A stretch of DNA of 64,000 nt, from contig NZ_VHIB01000001.1 of the NCBI RefSeq assembly GCF_008087345.1, positions 62,001-126,000 on the forward strand, written 5' to 3'. Under the pieces are notes generated by a model that saw nothing but the letters and a program-made list of their open reading frames with translations, had not been told where the DNA came from and made no database searches. The position numbers and the translations under genes were made by a program. Origin of the DNA: Nocardioides caldifontis (GTDB lineage: Bacteria > Actinomycetota > Actinomycetes > Propionibacteriales > Nocardioidaceae). Of the stretch, positions 8,823 to 17,225 are shown one piece after another. How positions within the stretch are numbered: the stretch's first letter is position 1; each line of letters starts with the position of its first letter.

Positions 8823-9833
8823 ATGCTGGACCGCCGTATCCTCCTGACCACCTCCGCCGCCGGGGCGGCCACCCTGGTGGTCCCCTCGCCCGCCGAGGCC
8901 GCACCGAGACCGGGCAAGGTCCTCGCCCGCGGGCTGCAGATCCCGTGGGGGCTCGCGTTCCTGCCGAACGGCGACGCCCTGGTCACCGAGCGCGAGGGTG
9001 ACGTGCACCGCGTCCGGCGGCGCGGCGGCCGGCGCCGGATCGGCAGCGTGGCGACCCCGGGCGGCGGTGAGGGCGGGCTGCTCGGTGCCGCGCTCCACCC
9101 GGCGTTCAAGCGCAACCGGTGGGTCTACTTCTACGTGACCACGGCGAACGACAACCGCGTGGTGCGCCGGCGGTTCGTCGGCGGGCAGCTCGAGGGGCGG
9201 CAGGTCGTCCTCGGCGGGATCCCGAAGGGGCAGATCCACGACGGCGGCCGGATCGCGTTCGGCCCCGACGGGCTGCTGTACGTCGCGACCGGCGACACGG
9301 GCAACGGCGAGCTCGCGCAGCGGCGTGGCTCGCTGGCCGGGAAGATCCTCCGGATGACCCCCCGCGGCGGCGTGCCCTCCGGGAACCCGTTCGGGACGCT
9401 GGTCTGGAGCTACGGCCACCGCAACGTGCAGGGGCTCGACTGGGACCGCCGCGGCCGGCTGTGGGCCACCGAGCTCGGGCAGAGCACCCGCGACGAGCTG
9501 AACCGGATCCGGCCCGGTCGGAACTACGGGTGGCCCGACGTGGAGGGCGGCGACGGGAGCGGCCCGTACGCCGACCCGTTCGTGACCTGGAGCCCGACCT
9601 CGTCCTGCTCCCCCAGCGGCCTCGCGATCGCGAAGGGTCACGCCTGGGTCGGCGCGCTGGCCGGGGAGTCGCTCTACTCCGTCCGGCTGACCGGTCGGAA
9701 CGCCGGCCGGAAGCGGCGCCACCTCCACGGCCGGTTCGGTCGGATCCGCACGGTCCAGCAGGCTCCCGACGGGTCGCTCTGGATCACCACGAGCAACGGC
9801 AGCAACGACAAGGTCATCCGCATCCGCCTGTGA
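8823..9833 (+). CDS. Exported PQQ-dependent sugar dehydrogenase-type beta-propeller
   Basis: 336 residues of the glucose/sorbosone dehydrogenase family, soluble six-bladed beta-propellers that oxidise sugars with pyrroloquinoline quinone outside the membrane. An N-terminal DRRILLTTSAAGAATLVV ending PSPAEA-A looks like a Tat signal with an RR pair. Family motifs: LQIPWGLAFLPNGDALVTER, GGEGGLLGAALHP, IHDGGRIAFGPDGLLYVATGD, YGHRNVQGLDWD, GRNYGWPDVEG and PSGLAIAKG. No PQQ biosynthesis gene is in the window, so cofactor supply is unknown. Divergent from purL with 85 bp between them. It could act on another substrate, since most actinobacterial members are uncharacterised. Confidence 0.87.
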   Translation: MLDRRILLTTSAAGAATLVVPSPAEAAPRPGKVLARGLQIPWGLAFLPNGDALVTEREGDVHRVRRRGGRRRIGSVATPGGGEGGLLGAALHPAFKRNRWVYFYVTTANDNRVVRRRFVGGQLEGRQVVLGGIPKGQIHDGGRIAFGPDGLLYVATGDTGNGELAQRRGSLAGKILRMTPRGGVPSGNPFGTLVWSYGHRNVQGLDWDRRGRLWATELGQSTRDELNRIRPGRNYGWPDVEGGDGSGPYADPFVTWSPTSSCSPSGLAIAKGHAWVGALAGESLYSVRLTGRNAGRKRRHLHGRFGRIRTVQQAPDGSLWITTSNGSNDKVIRIRL

Positions 9834-9870
9834 GGTGGTCGCTGCCGCCCCTGTGGAAAACGCCGGACGA

Positions 9871-9907
9871 TGACAGCTTTCAGTCACCGCGTGGCTGAGA
9901 GCTGTCA
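9871..9907. terminator. Bidirectional terminator-like hairpin
   Basis: TGACAGCTTTCAG (9871-9883) pairs with CTGAGAGCTGTCA (9895-9907): 13 bp with one T-G wobble and an 11-nt loop. It lies between the convergent sugar dehydrogenase and metX-metW genes. Confidence 0.65.
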
Positions 9908-9914
9908 GGAACGG

Positions 9915-10502
9915 TCAGTGGGAGAGCAGGTACACCGCGGCGCCGGCCCGGAGGTTCCCCCACCGCTGACGGGCCAGCGAACGCCCCTGCTCGTCGAGGA
10001 GCAGCCGGGACTCGACCTCCATGCCGAGCTCGCCGAGGAGCTGCTCGAGGTCGGCGAGGGTCGAGAGGTGGATGTTCGGGGTCTGGAACCAGGGGTGCGG
10101 GAGTTCCTCGGACACCGGCATCCGCCCGGTCAGCGCGAGCGAGGCCCGGTGCTTCCAGAGCCCGAAGTTCGGCACCGAGACGACCGAGCGGCGGCCGATC
10201 CGCTTGATCTCGGCGAGCACCCGGTCGGGCCGGGCCAGCGCCTGCAGGGTCCGCGACAGCACCACGACGTCGTAGGAGTCGTCGGCGAACTCGGTGAGCT
10301 CGGTGTCCACGTCGACCTCGATGACCGGCACGCCACGACGGATCGCGGCCACCACCGCGGCGTCGTCGATCTCCACGCCGGTGCCGGTGCAGCCGCGCTC
10401 GGCGAAGAGGTGGGCCAGCAGCTCCCCCTCGCCGCACCCGAGGTCCAGCACCCTGGAGCCCGGTGGCACGAGGCCGGCCACGACGGTCAGGTCAGGCCGC
10501 AC
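9915..10502 (-). CDS. metW: MetW methyltransferase-like methionine biosynthesis protein (ancestral start)
   Basis: If translated from its likely original GTG at 10502, MetW is 195 residues: VRPDLTVVAGLVPPGSRVLD, the SAM-type glycine motif DLGCGEGELLAHLF, DVVVLSRTLQAL and a C-terminal LRAGAAVYLLSH. MetW proteins occur beside metX and are needed with it for homoserine acetylation in several bacteria (family knowledge). GGGAGG lies 7 nt before this GTG, so separate initiation is still possible even though the ORF is now open into metX. Normal neighbours share the same 11-nt overlap design. Listed separately because the domain is complete in either reading. Confidence 0.7.
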   Translation of the reverse strand: MRPDLTVVAGLVPPGSRVLDLGCGEGELLAHLFAERGCTGTGVEIDDAAVVAAIRRGVPVIEVDVDTELTEFADDSYDVVVLSRTLQALARPDRVLAEIKRIGRRSVVSVPNFGLWKHRASLALTGRMPVSEELPHPWFQTPNIHLSTLADLEQLLGELGMEVESRLLLDEQGRSLARQRWGNLRAGAAVYLLSH

Positions 10503-11681
10503 CGGCGGCCTCCCGGTCGATGGTCCCCCGCTCGTCGTACGCCCGGTCCAGGAAGGCGCGGACGGTCTCGTGGTAGCCCGCTCGTCGTACGCCCGGTCCA
10601 GGAAGGCGCGGACGGTCTCGTGGTAGCCCGGCGGCTCGAGGAGGAACGAGTCGTGGCCCCACGGCGAGCGGATCTCGCGGAACGTCACCGGCACGCGCCC
10701 CTGCTCCAGCATCCGGACGATCCGGCGGGAGTGGGCGGTGCTGAACCGCCAGTCGGTGTCGAAGGAGACGACGAGGGCCTGGCTGCCGGCCTCCGCCATC
10801 CTCGGTACGGCGGTGGGGTCGGCGAACGGGTCGAAGTAGTCCATGACCCGGCTGAGGTAGAGGTACGACAGGGCGTCGAACCGGTCGAGGAACGACTCGC
10901 CCTGGTGGCGCAGGTAGGACTCGACCTGGAAGTCGATGCCGAACCCCTTCGCCGGCGTCTCGCCGTTCTGCAGCCGGCGGTCGAACTTCTCGGTGAACGC
11001 CTCGTCGGAGAGGTAGGTGATGTGCGCCATCATCCGGGCGATCGCCAGCCCGATGGACGGCGACCGGTCGGTCTCCAGGTAGCGCCCTTCCGCGAAGTCG
11101 GGGTCGCGCATGATCGCCTCGCGGGCCACGGCGGAGAACGCGATGTTCTGCGCGCTGAGCCGGCTGCTCGCCGCCACCACCACGCCGTTGGCGACCTCCT
11201 CGGGGGACTCCGCGAGCCACTGGAGCACCTGCATCCCGCCGAGCGAGCCGCCCACCGCCGCGAGCAGCCGCTCGATCCCCAGGTGGCGCACCAGGGCCCG
11301 GTGGACGGTCACGAAGTCGCCCATGTCGAGCAGCGGGAAGGTGAGCCCGTAGGGCTTCCCGGTCGCCGGGTCGGTGGAGGCCGGCCCCGTGGTGCCCTGG
11401 CAGCCGCCGAGCAGGTTCGCGCTGACCACGAAGAACCGGTCGGTGTCGACCGGCTTCCCCGGGCCGATGAGGTTGTCCCACCAACCGCCGGGGCCGGCGG
11501 CGTGGGCGTCCCCGGTCAGGGCGTGGCAGATGAGGACCGCGTTGTCGGCGGCCGGGCTGAGCACGCCGTACGTCTCGTAGGCGACCTCGACCGGGGCGAG
11601 CGTGCGGCCACCGACGAGCCGCAGCGGGTCGTCCTCGGTGAAGAGGACGACCCGCTGCGTCGTCGTGTCGGTGCCGGTCAC
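9915..11681 (-). CDS. metX: Homoserine O-acetyltransferase fused to MetW by a frameshifting tandem duplication
   Basis: The continuous frame encodes 588 residues. Residues 1 to about 368 are MetX, an alpha/beta-hydrolase that transfers acetyl from acetyl-CoA to homoserine in methionine synthesis: CHALTGDAHAAG, nucleophile elbow GGSLGGMQVLQWL, Asp in SFDTDWRF and His in SPWGHDSFLL. From about 394 onward it is MetW. Between them are some 25 low-complexity residues (ATTRPSAPSWTGRTTSGGPS) produced because a 50-bp tandem duplication (10530-10629) shifts the frame. Without one copy, MetX would end at TGA 10492-10494 as a normal 379-residue protein ending REAAGAA, overlapping a GTG-started metW by 11 nt. 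GTG start. Fusion, mutation or assembly error cannot be told apart here. Confidence 0.85.
   Translation of the reverse strand: MTGTDTTTQRVVLFTEDDPLRLVGGRTLAPVEVAYETYGVLSPAADNAVLICHALTGDAHAAGPGGWWDNLIGPGKPVDTDRFFVVSANLLGGCQGTTGPASTDPATGKPYGLTFPLLDMGDFVTVHRALVRHLGIERLLAAVGGSLGGMQVLQWLAESPEEVANGVVVAASSRLSAQNIAFSAVAREAIMRDPDFAEGRYLETDRSPSIGLAIARMMAHITYLSDEAFTEKFDRRLQNGETPAKGFGIDFQVESYLRHQGESFLDRFDALSYLYLSRVMDYFDPFADPTAVPRMAEAGSQALVVSFDTDWRFSTAHSRRIVRMLEQGRVPVTFREIRSPWGHDSFLLEPPGYHETVRAFLDRAYDERATTRPSAPSWTGRTTSGGPSTGRPPVRPDLTVVAGLVPPGSRVLDLGCGEGELLAHLFAERGCTGTGVEIDDAAVVAAIRRGVPVIEVDVDTELTEFADDSYDVVVLSRTLQALARPDRVLAEIKRIGRRSVVSVPNFGLWKHRASLALTGRMPVSEELPHPWFQTPNIHLSTLADLEQLLGELGMEVESRLLLDEQGRSLARQRWGNLRAGAAVYLLSH
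10530..10629. repeat. Perfect 50-bp tandem duplication at the metX-metW junction
   Basis: Positions 10530-10579 and 10580-10629 are identical, 50 bases each, with no spacer. The unit starts GCTCGTCGTACGCCCGG. As 50 is not a multiple of three, having two copies changes the downstream frame by two bases and joins metX to metW. Both copies encode parts of the MetX C-terminus (YHETVRAFLDRAYDER in the first copy read). Confidence 0.97.
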
Positions 11682-11705
11682 CGGAGGGATGGTGTCACCC
11701 GCGGG

Positions 11706-12989
11706 TCACTTCGCCGCGGTGAGGGCCTGCTCGAGGTCGGCGATGATGTCGTCGACGTGCTCGATGCCGACCGAGAGCCGCACCATGTCCTCGGGCACAC
11801 CGGCCGCCTCGAGCTCCTCCGGCGTGAGCTGCGAGTGCGTCGTGGTGGCGTTGTGGATCGCCAGCGACTTGGCGTCACCGATGTTCGCGAGGTGGCTGAA
11901 GAGCTCGAGCGACTCGATGAACCGCTTGCCGCCGTCGCGCCCCGACTTCACCCCGAAGCTGACCAGGCCGCCGTAGCCGCCCTTGAGCGTGCGGTCCGCG
12001 ACCTCCTTGTACGGGTCGTCGTCGAGACCCGGGTAGCTGACCCACGAGACGTTGTCGTGGCCCTTGAGGTACTTCGCGACCGCGAGCGCGTTCTCGCTGT
12101 GCCGCTCCATGCGGAGGTGCAGCGTCTCGAGCCCCTGGAGGAACAGCCACGCGTTCATCGGCGCGACCGCGGCGCCGGTGTTGCGGAGGAGCACCGTGCG
12201 CGCCCGGATGATGTAGGCGAGGTTGCCGACGGCCTCGGTCCACACCACGCCGTGGTACGCGCCGTCCGGGCCGGTCAGCCCGGGGAACCGCTCCTTGTGG
12301 GCGTTCCAGTCGAAGTTGCCGGAGTCGACGATCACGCCTCCGATGGAGGTGCCGTGGCCGCCGATGTACTTCGTCGCGGCGTGCACGATCACGTCCGCAC
12401 CGAGCTCGAACGGCCGGCAGAGCAGCGGCGTCGGCGCGGTGTTGTCGACGATCAGCGGGAGCCCCTGCGCGTGCGCGGCCTCGGCCCACGCGGCGATGTC
12501 GACGACGTTGACCTTCGGGTTGCCGATCGTCTCGGCGAACACCAGCCTGGTGCGGTCGTCGACGCTGGCGGCGAGGGCGGCCGGGTCGTCGGGGTCGACG
12601 AACCGCACCTCGACCCCGAACTGCGGGAGCGTGTGGGCGAAGAGCGCGTAGGTGCCGCCGTACAGCGTGGAGAGCGCGACGATGTTGTCGCCGGCGCCCG
12701 CGAGGTTGAGCACGGCGTACGTCGTGGCCGCCGAGCCCGACGCCGTGGCCAGCGCACCGACGCCGCCCTCGAGCTGCGCGATGCGCTCCTCGAACACCGA
12801 CTGGGTCGGGTTCATGATCCGGGTGTAGATGTTGCCCGGCTCGGCCAGCGAGAAGAGGTTCGCGGCGTGCTCGGTGTCGTTGAAGACGTACGACGTGGTC
12901 TGGTAGATCGGCACGGCGCGGGCGTTCGTCGCCGGGTCGGCCTGCTCCTGCCCTGCGTGCACGGCGAGGGTCTCGGGGCGGTAGGTCAT
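11706..12989 (-). CDS. metY: O-acetylhomoserine sulfhydrylase
   Basis: 427 residues, typical of PLP-dependent MetY, which makes homocysteine from O-acetylhomoserine and sulfide (direct sulfhydrylation). Motifs: [52 protein letters not shown] and the PLP lysine in [15 protein letters not shown] start with GCAGGAGC as ribosome binding site. It lies 24 bp upstream of metX, so metY-metX(W) form an operon giving the acetyl-homoserine route. Its 5' leader holds two mutually exclusive hairpins, described separately. An alternative annotation as O-acetylserine sulfhydrylase is less likely given the metX neighbour. Confidence 0.95.
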   Translation of the reverse strand: MTYRPETLAVHAGQEQADPATNARAVPIYQTTSYVFNDTEHAANLFSLAEPGNIYTRIMNPTQSVFEERIAQLEGGVGALATASGSAATTYAVLNLAGAGDNIVALSTLYGGTYALFAHTLPQFGVEVRFVDPDDPAALAASVDDRTRLVFAETIGNPKVNVVDIAAWAEAAHAQGLPLIVDNTAPTPLLCRPFELGADVIVHAATKYIGGHGTSIGGVIVDSGNFDWNAHKERFPGLTGPDGAYHGVVWTEAVGNLAYIIRARTVLLRNTGAAVAPMNAWLFLQGLETLHLRMERHSENALAVAKYLKGHDNVSWVSYPGLDDDPYKEVADRTLKGGYGGLVSFGVKSGRDGGKRFIESLELFSHLANIGDAKSLAIHNATTTHSQLTPEELEAAGVPEDMVRLSVGIEHVDDIIADLEQALTAAK

Positions 12990-13070
12990 GGATGCTCCTG
13001 CGGTCGAAGGTCGGCGGTGATCCGTGGCGACGCTAGCCCGGGCGTGGGCGCCGTCCTCGCCTTCTCGCAG

Positions 13071-13143
13071 CCTGAGACGAAGGGGGCGACCCGGAGGCAT
13101 CCCTGGGCGATCTCAGGCACCGGGTGACCGCGATCGCCCAGGG
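13071..13143 (-). promoter_or_regulatory. Alternative-hairpin region between purQ and metY
   Basis: A 12-bp perfect stem (13101-13112 with 13132-13143, arm CCCTGGGCGATC) begins 6 nt after the purQ stop and can serve as its terminator. A second 7-bp stem (13071-13077 with 13111-13117, CCTGAGA/TCTCAGG) shares two bases with the first, so the two cannot fully form together. Upstream of metY this could be an attenuator. No known SAM riboswitch consensus is recognised. Confidence 0.45.
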
Positions 13144-13148
13144 AGTGG

Positions 13149-13820
13149 TCAGGCGGAGGTGAGGGCCTTCAGGGCGGAGGTGAAGAAGCCGAGCCCGTCG
13201 GTGCCGACGCCGCAGAGCTCTTCGACGGCGTGCTCGGGGTGGGGCATCAGCCCGACCACGTTGCCGCGCTCGTTGGCGATCCCGGCGATGTCGCGCATGG
13301 AGCCGTTGGGGTTGCGGTCGAGGTAGCGGGCCACGACCCGGCCCTCCCCCTCGAGCCGGTCGAGGGTCTCCTGGTCGGCGACGAAGCCGCCCTCACCGTT
13401 CTTGAGCACGATCGTCACCTCCTGGCCCTCGTCGTAGGCGGAGGTCCACGCGGTGCGGTTGCTCTCGATCCGGAGCCGCTGGTCGACGCAGACGAACTTA
13501 CGGTGGTCGTTGCGGATCAGCGCGCCCGGCAGGAGGTGGGACTCGCAGAGGATCTGGAAGCCGTTGCAGATGCCGAGGACCGGGAGGCCACCGCCGGCCG
13601 CCTCGACGACCGAGGTCATGATCGGCGCGAACCGGGCGATGGCCCCGCACCGGAGGTAGTCGCCGTACGAGAAGCCGCCGGGGAGCACCACCGCGTCGAC
13701 CCCGCGCAGGTCGTGGTCGCCGTGCCAGAGGGCGACCGGCTCACCGCCGGCGAGCCGGACCGCGCGCTGGGCGTCGACGTCGTCGAGCGAGCCGGGGAAG
13801 GTGACGACACCGATCTTCAT
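13149..13820 (-). CDS. purQ: Phosphoribosylformylglycinamidine synthase glutaminase subunit
   Basis: 223 residues, a class I glutamine amidotransferase that feeds ammonia to PurL. The nucleophile Cys is in [12 protein letters not shown]; the His and Glu are in [13 protein letters not shown]. The start [21 protein letters not shown] is the standard PurQ N-terminus. Its ATG overlaps the purS stop by four bases (ATGA), indicating translational coupling of the two small subunits. A strong hairpin follows directly after the stop. Confidence 0.97.
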   Translation of the reverse strand: MKIGVVTFPGSLDDVDAQRAVRLAGGEPVALWHGDHDLRGVDAVVLPGGFSYGDYLRCGAIARFAPIMTSVVEAAGGGLPVLGICNGFQILCESHLLPGALIRNDHRKFVCVDQRLRIESNRTAWTSAYDEGQEVTIVLKNGEGGFVADQETLDRLEGEGRVVARYLDRNPNGSMRDIAGIANERGNVVGLMPHPEHAVEELCGVGTDGLGFFTSALKALTSA

Positions 13821-14074
13821 GCGACGACCCCCGGCTCCACCGTGACCGTGTAGTCCTCGATCACCGGGTTCGACAGCAGCCGCTCGGCGAGGTCGTGGAT
13901 CTCGGCGAGCCGCTGCTCGGTGAGCTCGCCCTCGACCTCGAGCTCGAACCGCTTGCCCTGGCGGACGTCGGTGATGCCGGTGAACCCCAGCCGCGGCAGG
14001 GCACCGTGGACCGCCTTGCCCTGGGGGTCGAGGATCTCCGGCTTGGGCATGACGCTGACGACGACGCGGGCCAC
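13817..14074 (-). CDS. purS: Phosphoribosylformylglycinamidine synthase subunit PurS
   Basis: 85 residues, the small scaffold subunit of the PurLQS complex. The sequence [20 protein letters not shown], then [20 protein letters not shown], matches the PurS ferredoxin-like fold. The true start is the GTG at 14074, which has AAGGAG 6 nt upstream; longer frames reaching further upstream have no support. It heads the purS-purQ pair and is divergent from the SARP regulator gene, with 112 bp between them. A TAGACT near 14111 on this strand may be its -10 box. Confidence 0.95.
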   Translation of the reverse strand: MARVVVSVMPKPEILDPQGKAVHGALPRLGFTGITDVRQGKRFELEVEGELTEQRLAEIHDLAERLLSNPVIEDYTVTVEPGVVA

Positions 14075-14172
14075 CCGCTGCTCCTTGGCTCGATCGGTGG
14101 GGCGCCGCGAGTCTACCGAGCGCACCGCCGACCGACGGACCGAAGTCCCGTGGCCGGGACGCCGGTCGCGAC

Positions 14173-14178
14173 TAGCGT
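14173..14178 (+). promoter_or_regulatory. -10 box of SARP gene
   Basis: TAGCGT, 8 nt before the GTG at 14187, suggesting a leaderless or nearly leaderless transcript. Confidence 0.4.
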
Positions 14179-14186
14179 CGGCAGAC

Positions 14187-17100
14187 GTGGTCCGACTACG
14201 CGTCCTCGGGGCGATCGAGGTGGCGGACCCGGCCGAGCCGGGTGCCTTCCGCCAGCCGTCGTCGGCCCGGGCCCGCCGGCTGCTCGCCGCGCTCTGCGTG
14301 CGCGCCGGCGAGGTCGCGTCGGCGGACTGGTTGGTGGAGGCGGTGTGGGCCGACGAGCCGCCCGCCCACGGCCCGGCCGCCCTGCAGACGCAGGTCTCGC
14401 GGCTGCGCACCCTGCTCGCCGGGGTCGACGGGGTGGAGCTGCTGACCCGGCCGCCCGGGTACCTGGTGCGGCTGGACCCGGGCGCCCTCGACGCCCACCT
14501 CTTCGCCGACCTCGCGGCCCGGGGCGCCGCGGCCCTGCCCACCGACCCGGCCGGTGCCGTCGCGCTGCTCGACGAGGCGCTGGCCCTGTGGAGCGGGGAC
14601 GCCTACGCCGAGCTCGCCGACGAGGAGTTCGTACGCGCGGAGGCCAGCCGGCTCTCCGAGCTGCACGCCACGGTCGTCGACGACCGGATCGACGCAGCCC
14701 TCGTCCTCGGCCGGCACCACGAGGTCGCCGCCCGGCTCGAGCCCCTCGTCGCCGCCGAGCCGCTGCGCGAGCGCCGGCAGGCCCAGCTGATGCTGGCGAG
14801 GTACCGGGCCGGCCGGCAGGCGGAGGCGCTGGAGGGGTACCGCACCTTCCGCGCGCTGCTCGACGAGGAGCTCGGCGTCGACCCCACCGACCAGCTCCAG
14901 CAGCTGCACACCGCGATCCTGCGGGGCGACCCGTCGCTCGACTGGCAACCTCCCCGGTCGAGCGCCCCGCGGGCCGAGCCCCGGCGGACCGCGCCGCCAC
15001 CGCAGGCCCCACCCCTCGTAGGCCGCGACCACGAGCTCGACGAGCTGGCCCGGCTGCTGGAGGAGGAGCGGGTCGTGACGCTCGTCGGCCCGGGCGGGGT
15101 GGGCAAGACCGCGCTCGCGACGGCGGTGGCCGTGGCTGTCGTCGACCGGTACCCGGACGGCGTCCACGTCGTCGAGCTCGCGGCCGTCGCCGACAGCGGC
15201 TCGGTGGCGCGCGCCGTGGCGACCGCCCTCGACGTCCCGGCCCGGCAGGGCACCTCCACGACCGCCCGCATCGTCGAGTGGCTGGCCGACCAGCGGGCAC
15301 TGCTGTTGCTGGACAACTGCGAGCACGTCCCGGACGCCGTCGCGGAGCTCGTCGCGGCGGTCGAGCACGGCGCCCCGCGCGTCACGATGCTGCTGACCTC
15401 GCAGATGCCGGTGGGCACCGAGCGCGAGCAGGTGTACGCCGTCGCGCCGCTGCCGGTCACCGACGGCGACGGACCCGGGGCGGCCCCCCGGCTGTTCGTC
15501 GAGCGGGCGCGACGGCACAACCGGGCCTTCGCAGCCGACGCCTCCACCCAGGAGGCCGTGGCCGAGGTCTGCCGGCGCCTCGACGGGCTGCCGCTGGCGA
15601 TCGAGCTGGCTGCCGCCCGGATGCGTGCGATGAGCCCGGCGGAGCTCGCCGACCGGCTCTCCGGGCGGTTCCGGCTCCTGCACGGCGGCAGCAGGACGGC
15701 CCGGGAGCGGCACCGGACCCTGCGGGCGCTCGTCGACTGGTCCTACGAGCTGCTCTCCTCCGAGGAGAAGCAGGTGTTCGAGGTGCTGGCGGTCTTCGCC
15801 GGAGGGTTCACGCTGGGCCAGGCCGAGCAGCTCGTCCAGCAGGTCCTGGGGGCCGGGGGCCCGCCCGACACCGGCAACCACGTGCTGGCGCTGGTCGACC
15901 GTTCGCTGGTGGTGGCGGTCCCGGGCGCCCCCACGACGTACCACCTGCTGGAGACGTTGCGCGCGTACGGCCGCGAGCGGCTCGCCGAGCGGACGTACGC
16001 CGACGACGCCCGGCGCGCCCACGCGGAGCTGTTCGCCGACATGGTCGCGAGCACCGCCAACGATTTCTGGTCACCGCGACATGTTTCCTCCGCCGCGAAG
16101 GTCGCCAGCGTGCTCGACGAGCTGCGCGCCGCGTTCGGGTGGGCGCTGGAGCACGACCTCGGCGTCGCCGTCCGGATCGTCCGCGGGTCGGGGCTGCTGC
16201 TCGAGCACCGGATGACGGCCGAGGTGGCGCACTGGGCGGACACGCTGGTCCCGCTGCTCGACGACCCGCGGCTGGTGGGGACGACCTCGCGCGACGAGCG
16301 GAGCTGGGTGGCCGGTGTCGCGGCGGCAGGTGCCCGGTTCGCCGGCGACCTGGAGCGGGCGAAGGAGCTGTGCGCCCTCGCCGTCGAGCTGGCCGCGTCG
16401 CCGCGGGAGCGGTGCTACGCGAACTACCTCGCCGCCGAGACCTCGATGTTCGAGGGCGACCGGGAGCGGTCCCTCGAGCTGATGCTGCGGCTGCGCGAGG
16501 AGGCCGAGGACTGCGGGATGCCCGGGCTCGCCCGGATGGTCAGCGTGACCGAGGCGCTCGCGACGGCGTACTCCGGGGACGGGCCTGCCGGCGAGCGGGC
16601 CGCCGCCGTGGCGCAGGTCGAGGCCGAGCGGGCCGGCGAGGAGGTGGTCGCCGGGTGGGCGCTCTACACCCGCGGCGAGTGCCTGCTGGAGGAGGACCCG
16701 GGGGCTGCCGAGCCGCTGCTCGCCGCGGCGCTGGAACGGGCGAGCGCGAACGAGGACCGCTACCTCGTCGGCGTCACGCTCGTCTCGCTGGCCTCGGCGC
16801 GCAGCCGGCACGGCGACCCCGAGGCGGCGTGCTCGCTTTTCCGACGGGCGGTCGAGCACTGGCACCGGGCGGGCAACTGGACCCACCAGTGGACGACGCT
16901 CCGCAACGTCGTGGTCCTCCTGGCCCGGCTCGGCCGGCACCGGGAGGCCGCGCTCGTCGACGGCGCGCTCGCGTCCCGCGCCACCACCGCACGTCCCTCC
17001 GGCGCGGAGGCGGTGCGGATGCGTGAGACGCGCGACGGCCTCGTCGCCATCCTGGGGGGTCGGACGTACGACGAGGCCGCGCGCTCTGGAGCCCGGCTGA

Positions 17101-17225
17101 GCGACGACGGGCTGGTCGCCTGGGTGCTCGCCGAGCTGGCGGAGGAGCCCGACGGGACCGGGGTCACCGGCGCCGTCGGGCCCGATCGGCTCAGTGGTGC
17201 AGCCGGTAGAACCGGAAGAAGCTGA
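14187..17225 (+). CDS. SARP/AfsR-like transcriptional regulator (winged HTH-BTAD-NB-ARC)
   Basis: 1012 residues. The N-terminal VRLRVLGAIEVADPAEPGAF and LLAALCVRAGEVASADWLVEAVW form the OmpR-like winged helix (about 1-95). A bacterial transcriptional activation (BTAD) domain follows (about 100-245; EEFVRAEASRLSELHATVVD, ELGVDPTDQLQQLHTAIL). Then an NB-ARC/STAND ATPase with P-loop LVGPGGVGKTALA near residue 303 and Walker B RALLLLDNCEHV, and a helical TPR-like C-terminal half. Such proteins activate secondary-metabolite or stress genes after nucleotide-driven oligomerisation. No biosynthetic cluster is next to it, so the target is unknown. GTG start after a TAGCGT box. Its last 35 bases overlap the 3' end of the convergent methyltransferase gene. 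Confidence 0.88.
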   Translation: MVRLRVLGAIEVADPAEPGAFRQPSSARARRLLAALCVRAGEVASADWLVEAVWADEPPAHGPAALQTQVSRLRTLLAGVDGVELLTRPPGYLVRLDPGALDAHLFADLAARGAAALPTDPAGAVALLDEALALWSGDAYAELADEEFVRAEASRLSELHATVVDDRIDAALVLGRHHEVAARLEPLVAAEPLRERRQAQLMLARYRAGRQAEALEGYRTFRALLDEELGVDPTDQLQQLHTAILRGDPSLDWQPPRSSAPRAEPRRTAPPPQAPPLVGRDHELDELARLLEEERVVTLVGPGGVGKTALATAVAVAVVDRYPDGVHVVELAAVADSGSVARAVATALDVPARQGTSTTARIVEWLADQRALLLLDNCEHVPDAVAELVAAVEHGAPRVTMLLTSQMPVGTEREQVYAVAPLPVTDGDGPGAAPRLFVERARRHNRAFAADASTQEAVAEVCRRLDGLPLAIELAAARMRAMSPAELADRLSGRFRLLHGGSRTARERHRTLRALVDWSYELLSSEEKQVFEVLAVFAGGFTLGQAEQLVQQVLGAGGPPDTGNHVLALVDRSLVVAVPGAPTTYHLLETLRAYGRERLAERTYADDARRAHAELFADMVASTANDFWSPRHVSSAAKVASVLDELRAAFGWALEHDLGVAVRIVRGSGLLLEHRMTAEVAHWADTLVPLLDDPRLVGTTSRDERSWVAGVAAAGARFAGDLERAKELCALAVELAASPRERCYANYLAAETSMFEGDRERSLELMLRLREEAEDCGMPGLARMVSVTEALATAYSGDGPAGERAAAVAQVEAERAGEEVVAGWALYTRGECLLEEDPGAAEPLLAAALERASANEDRYLVGVTLVSLASARSRHGDPEAACSLFRRAVEHWHRAGNWTHQWTTLRNVVVLLARLGRHREAALVDGALASRATTARPSGAEAVRMRETRDGLVAILGGRTYDEAARSGARLSDDGLVAWVLAELAEEPDGTGVTGAVGPDRLSGAAGRTGRS

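Noticed and set aside
9870-13127. A 1085-codon open frame on the plus strand opposite metX-metW and metY
   Set aside because: It is antisense to strongly recognisable enzymes, has an Arg/Val/Asp/Gly-biased composition typical of GC-rich shadow frames, and no domain.
12990-13148. Known SAM riboswitch before metY
   Set aside because: I could not match the conserved cores of SAM-I, SAM-II or SAM-IV; only alternative hairpins are seen.
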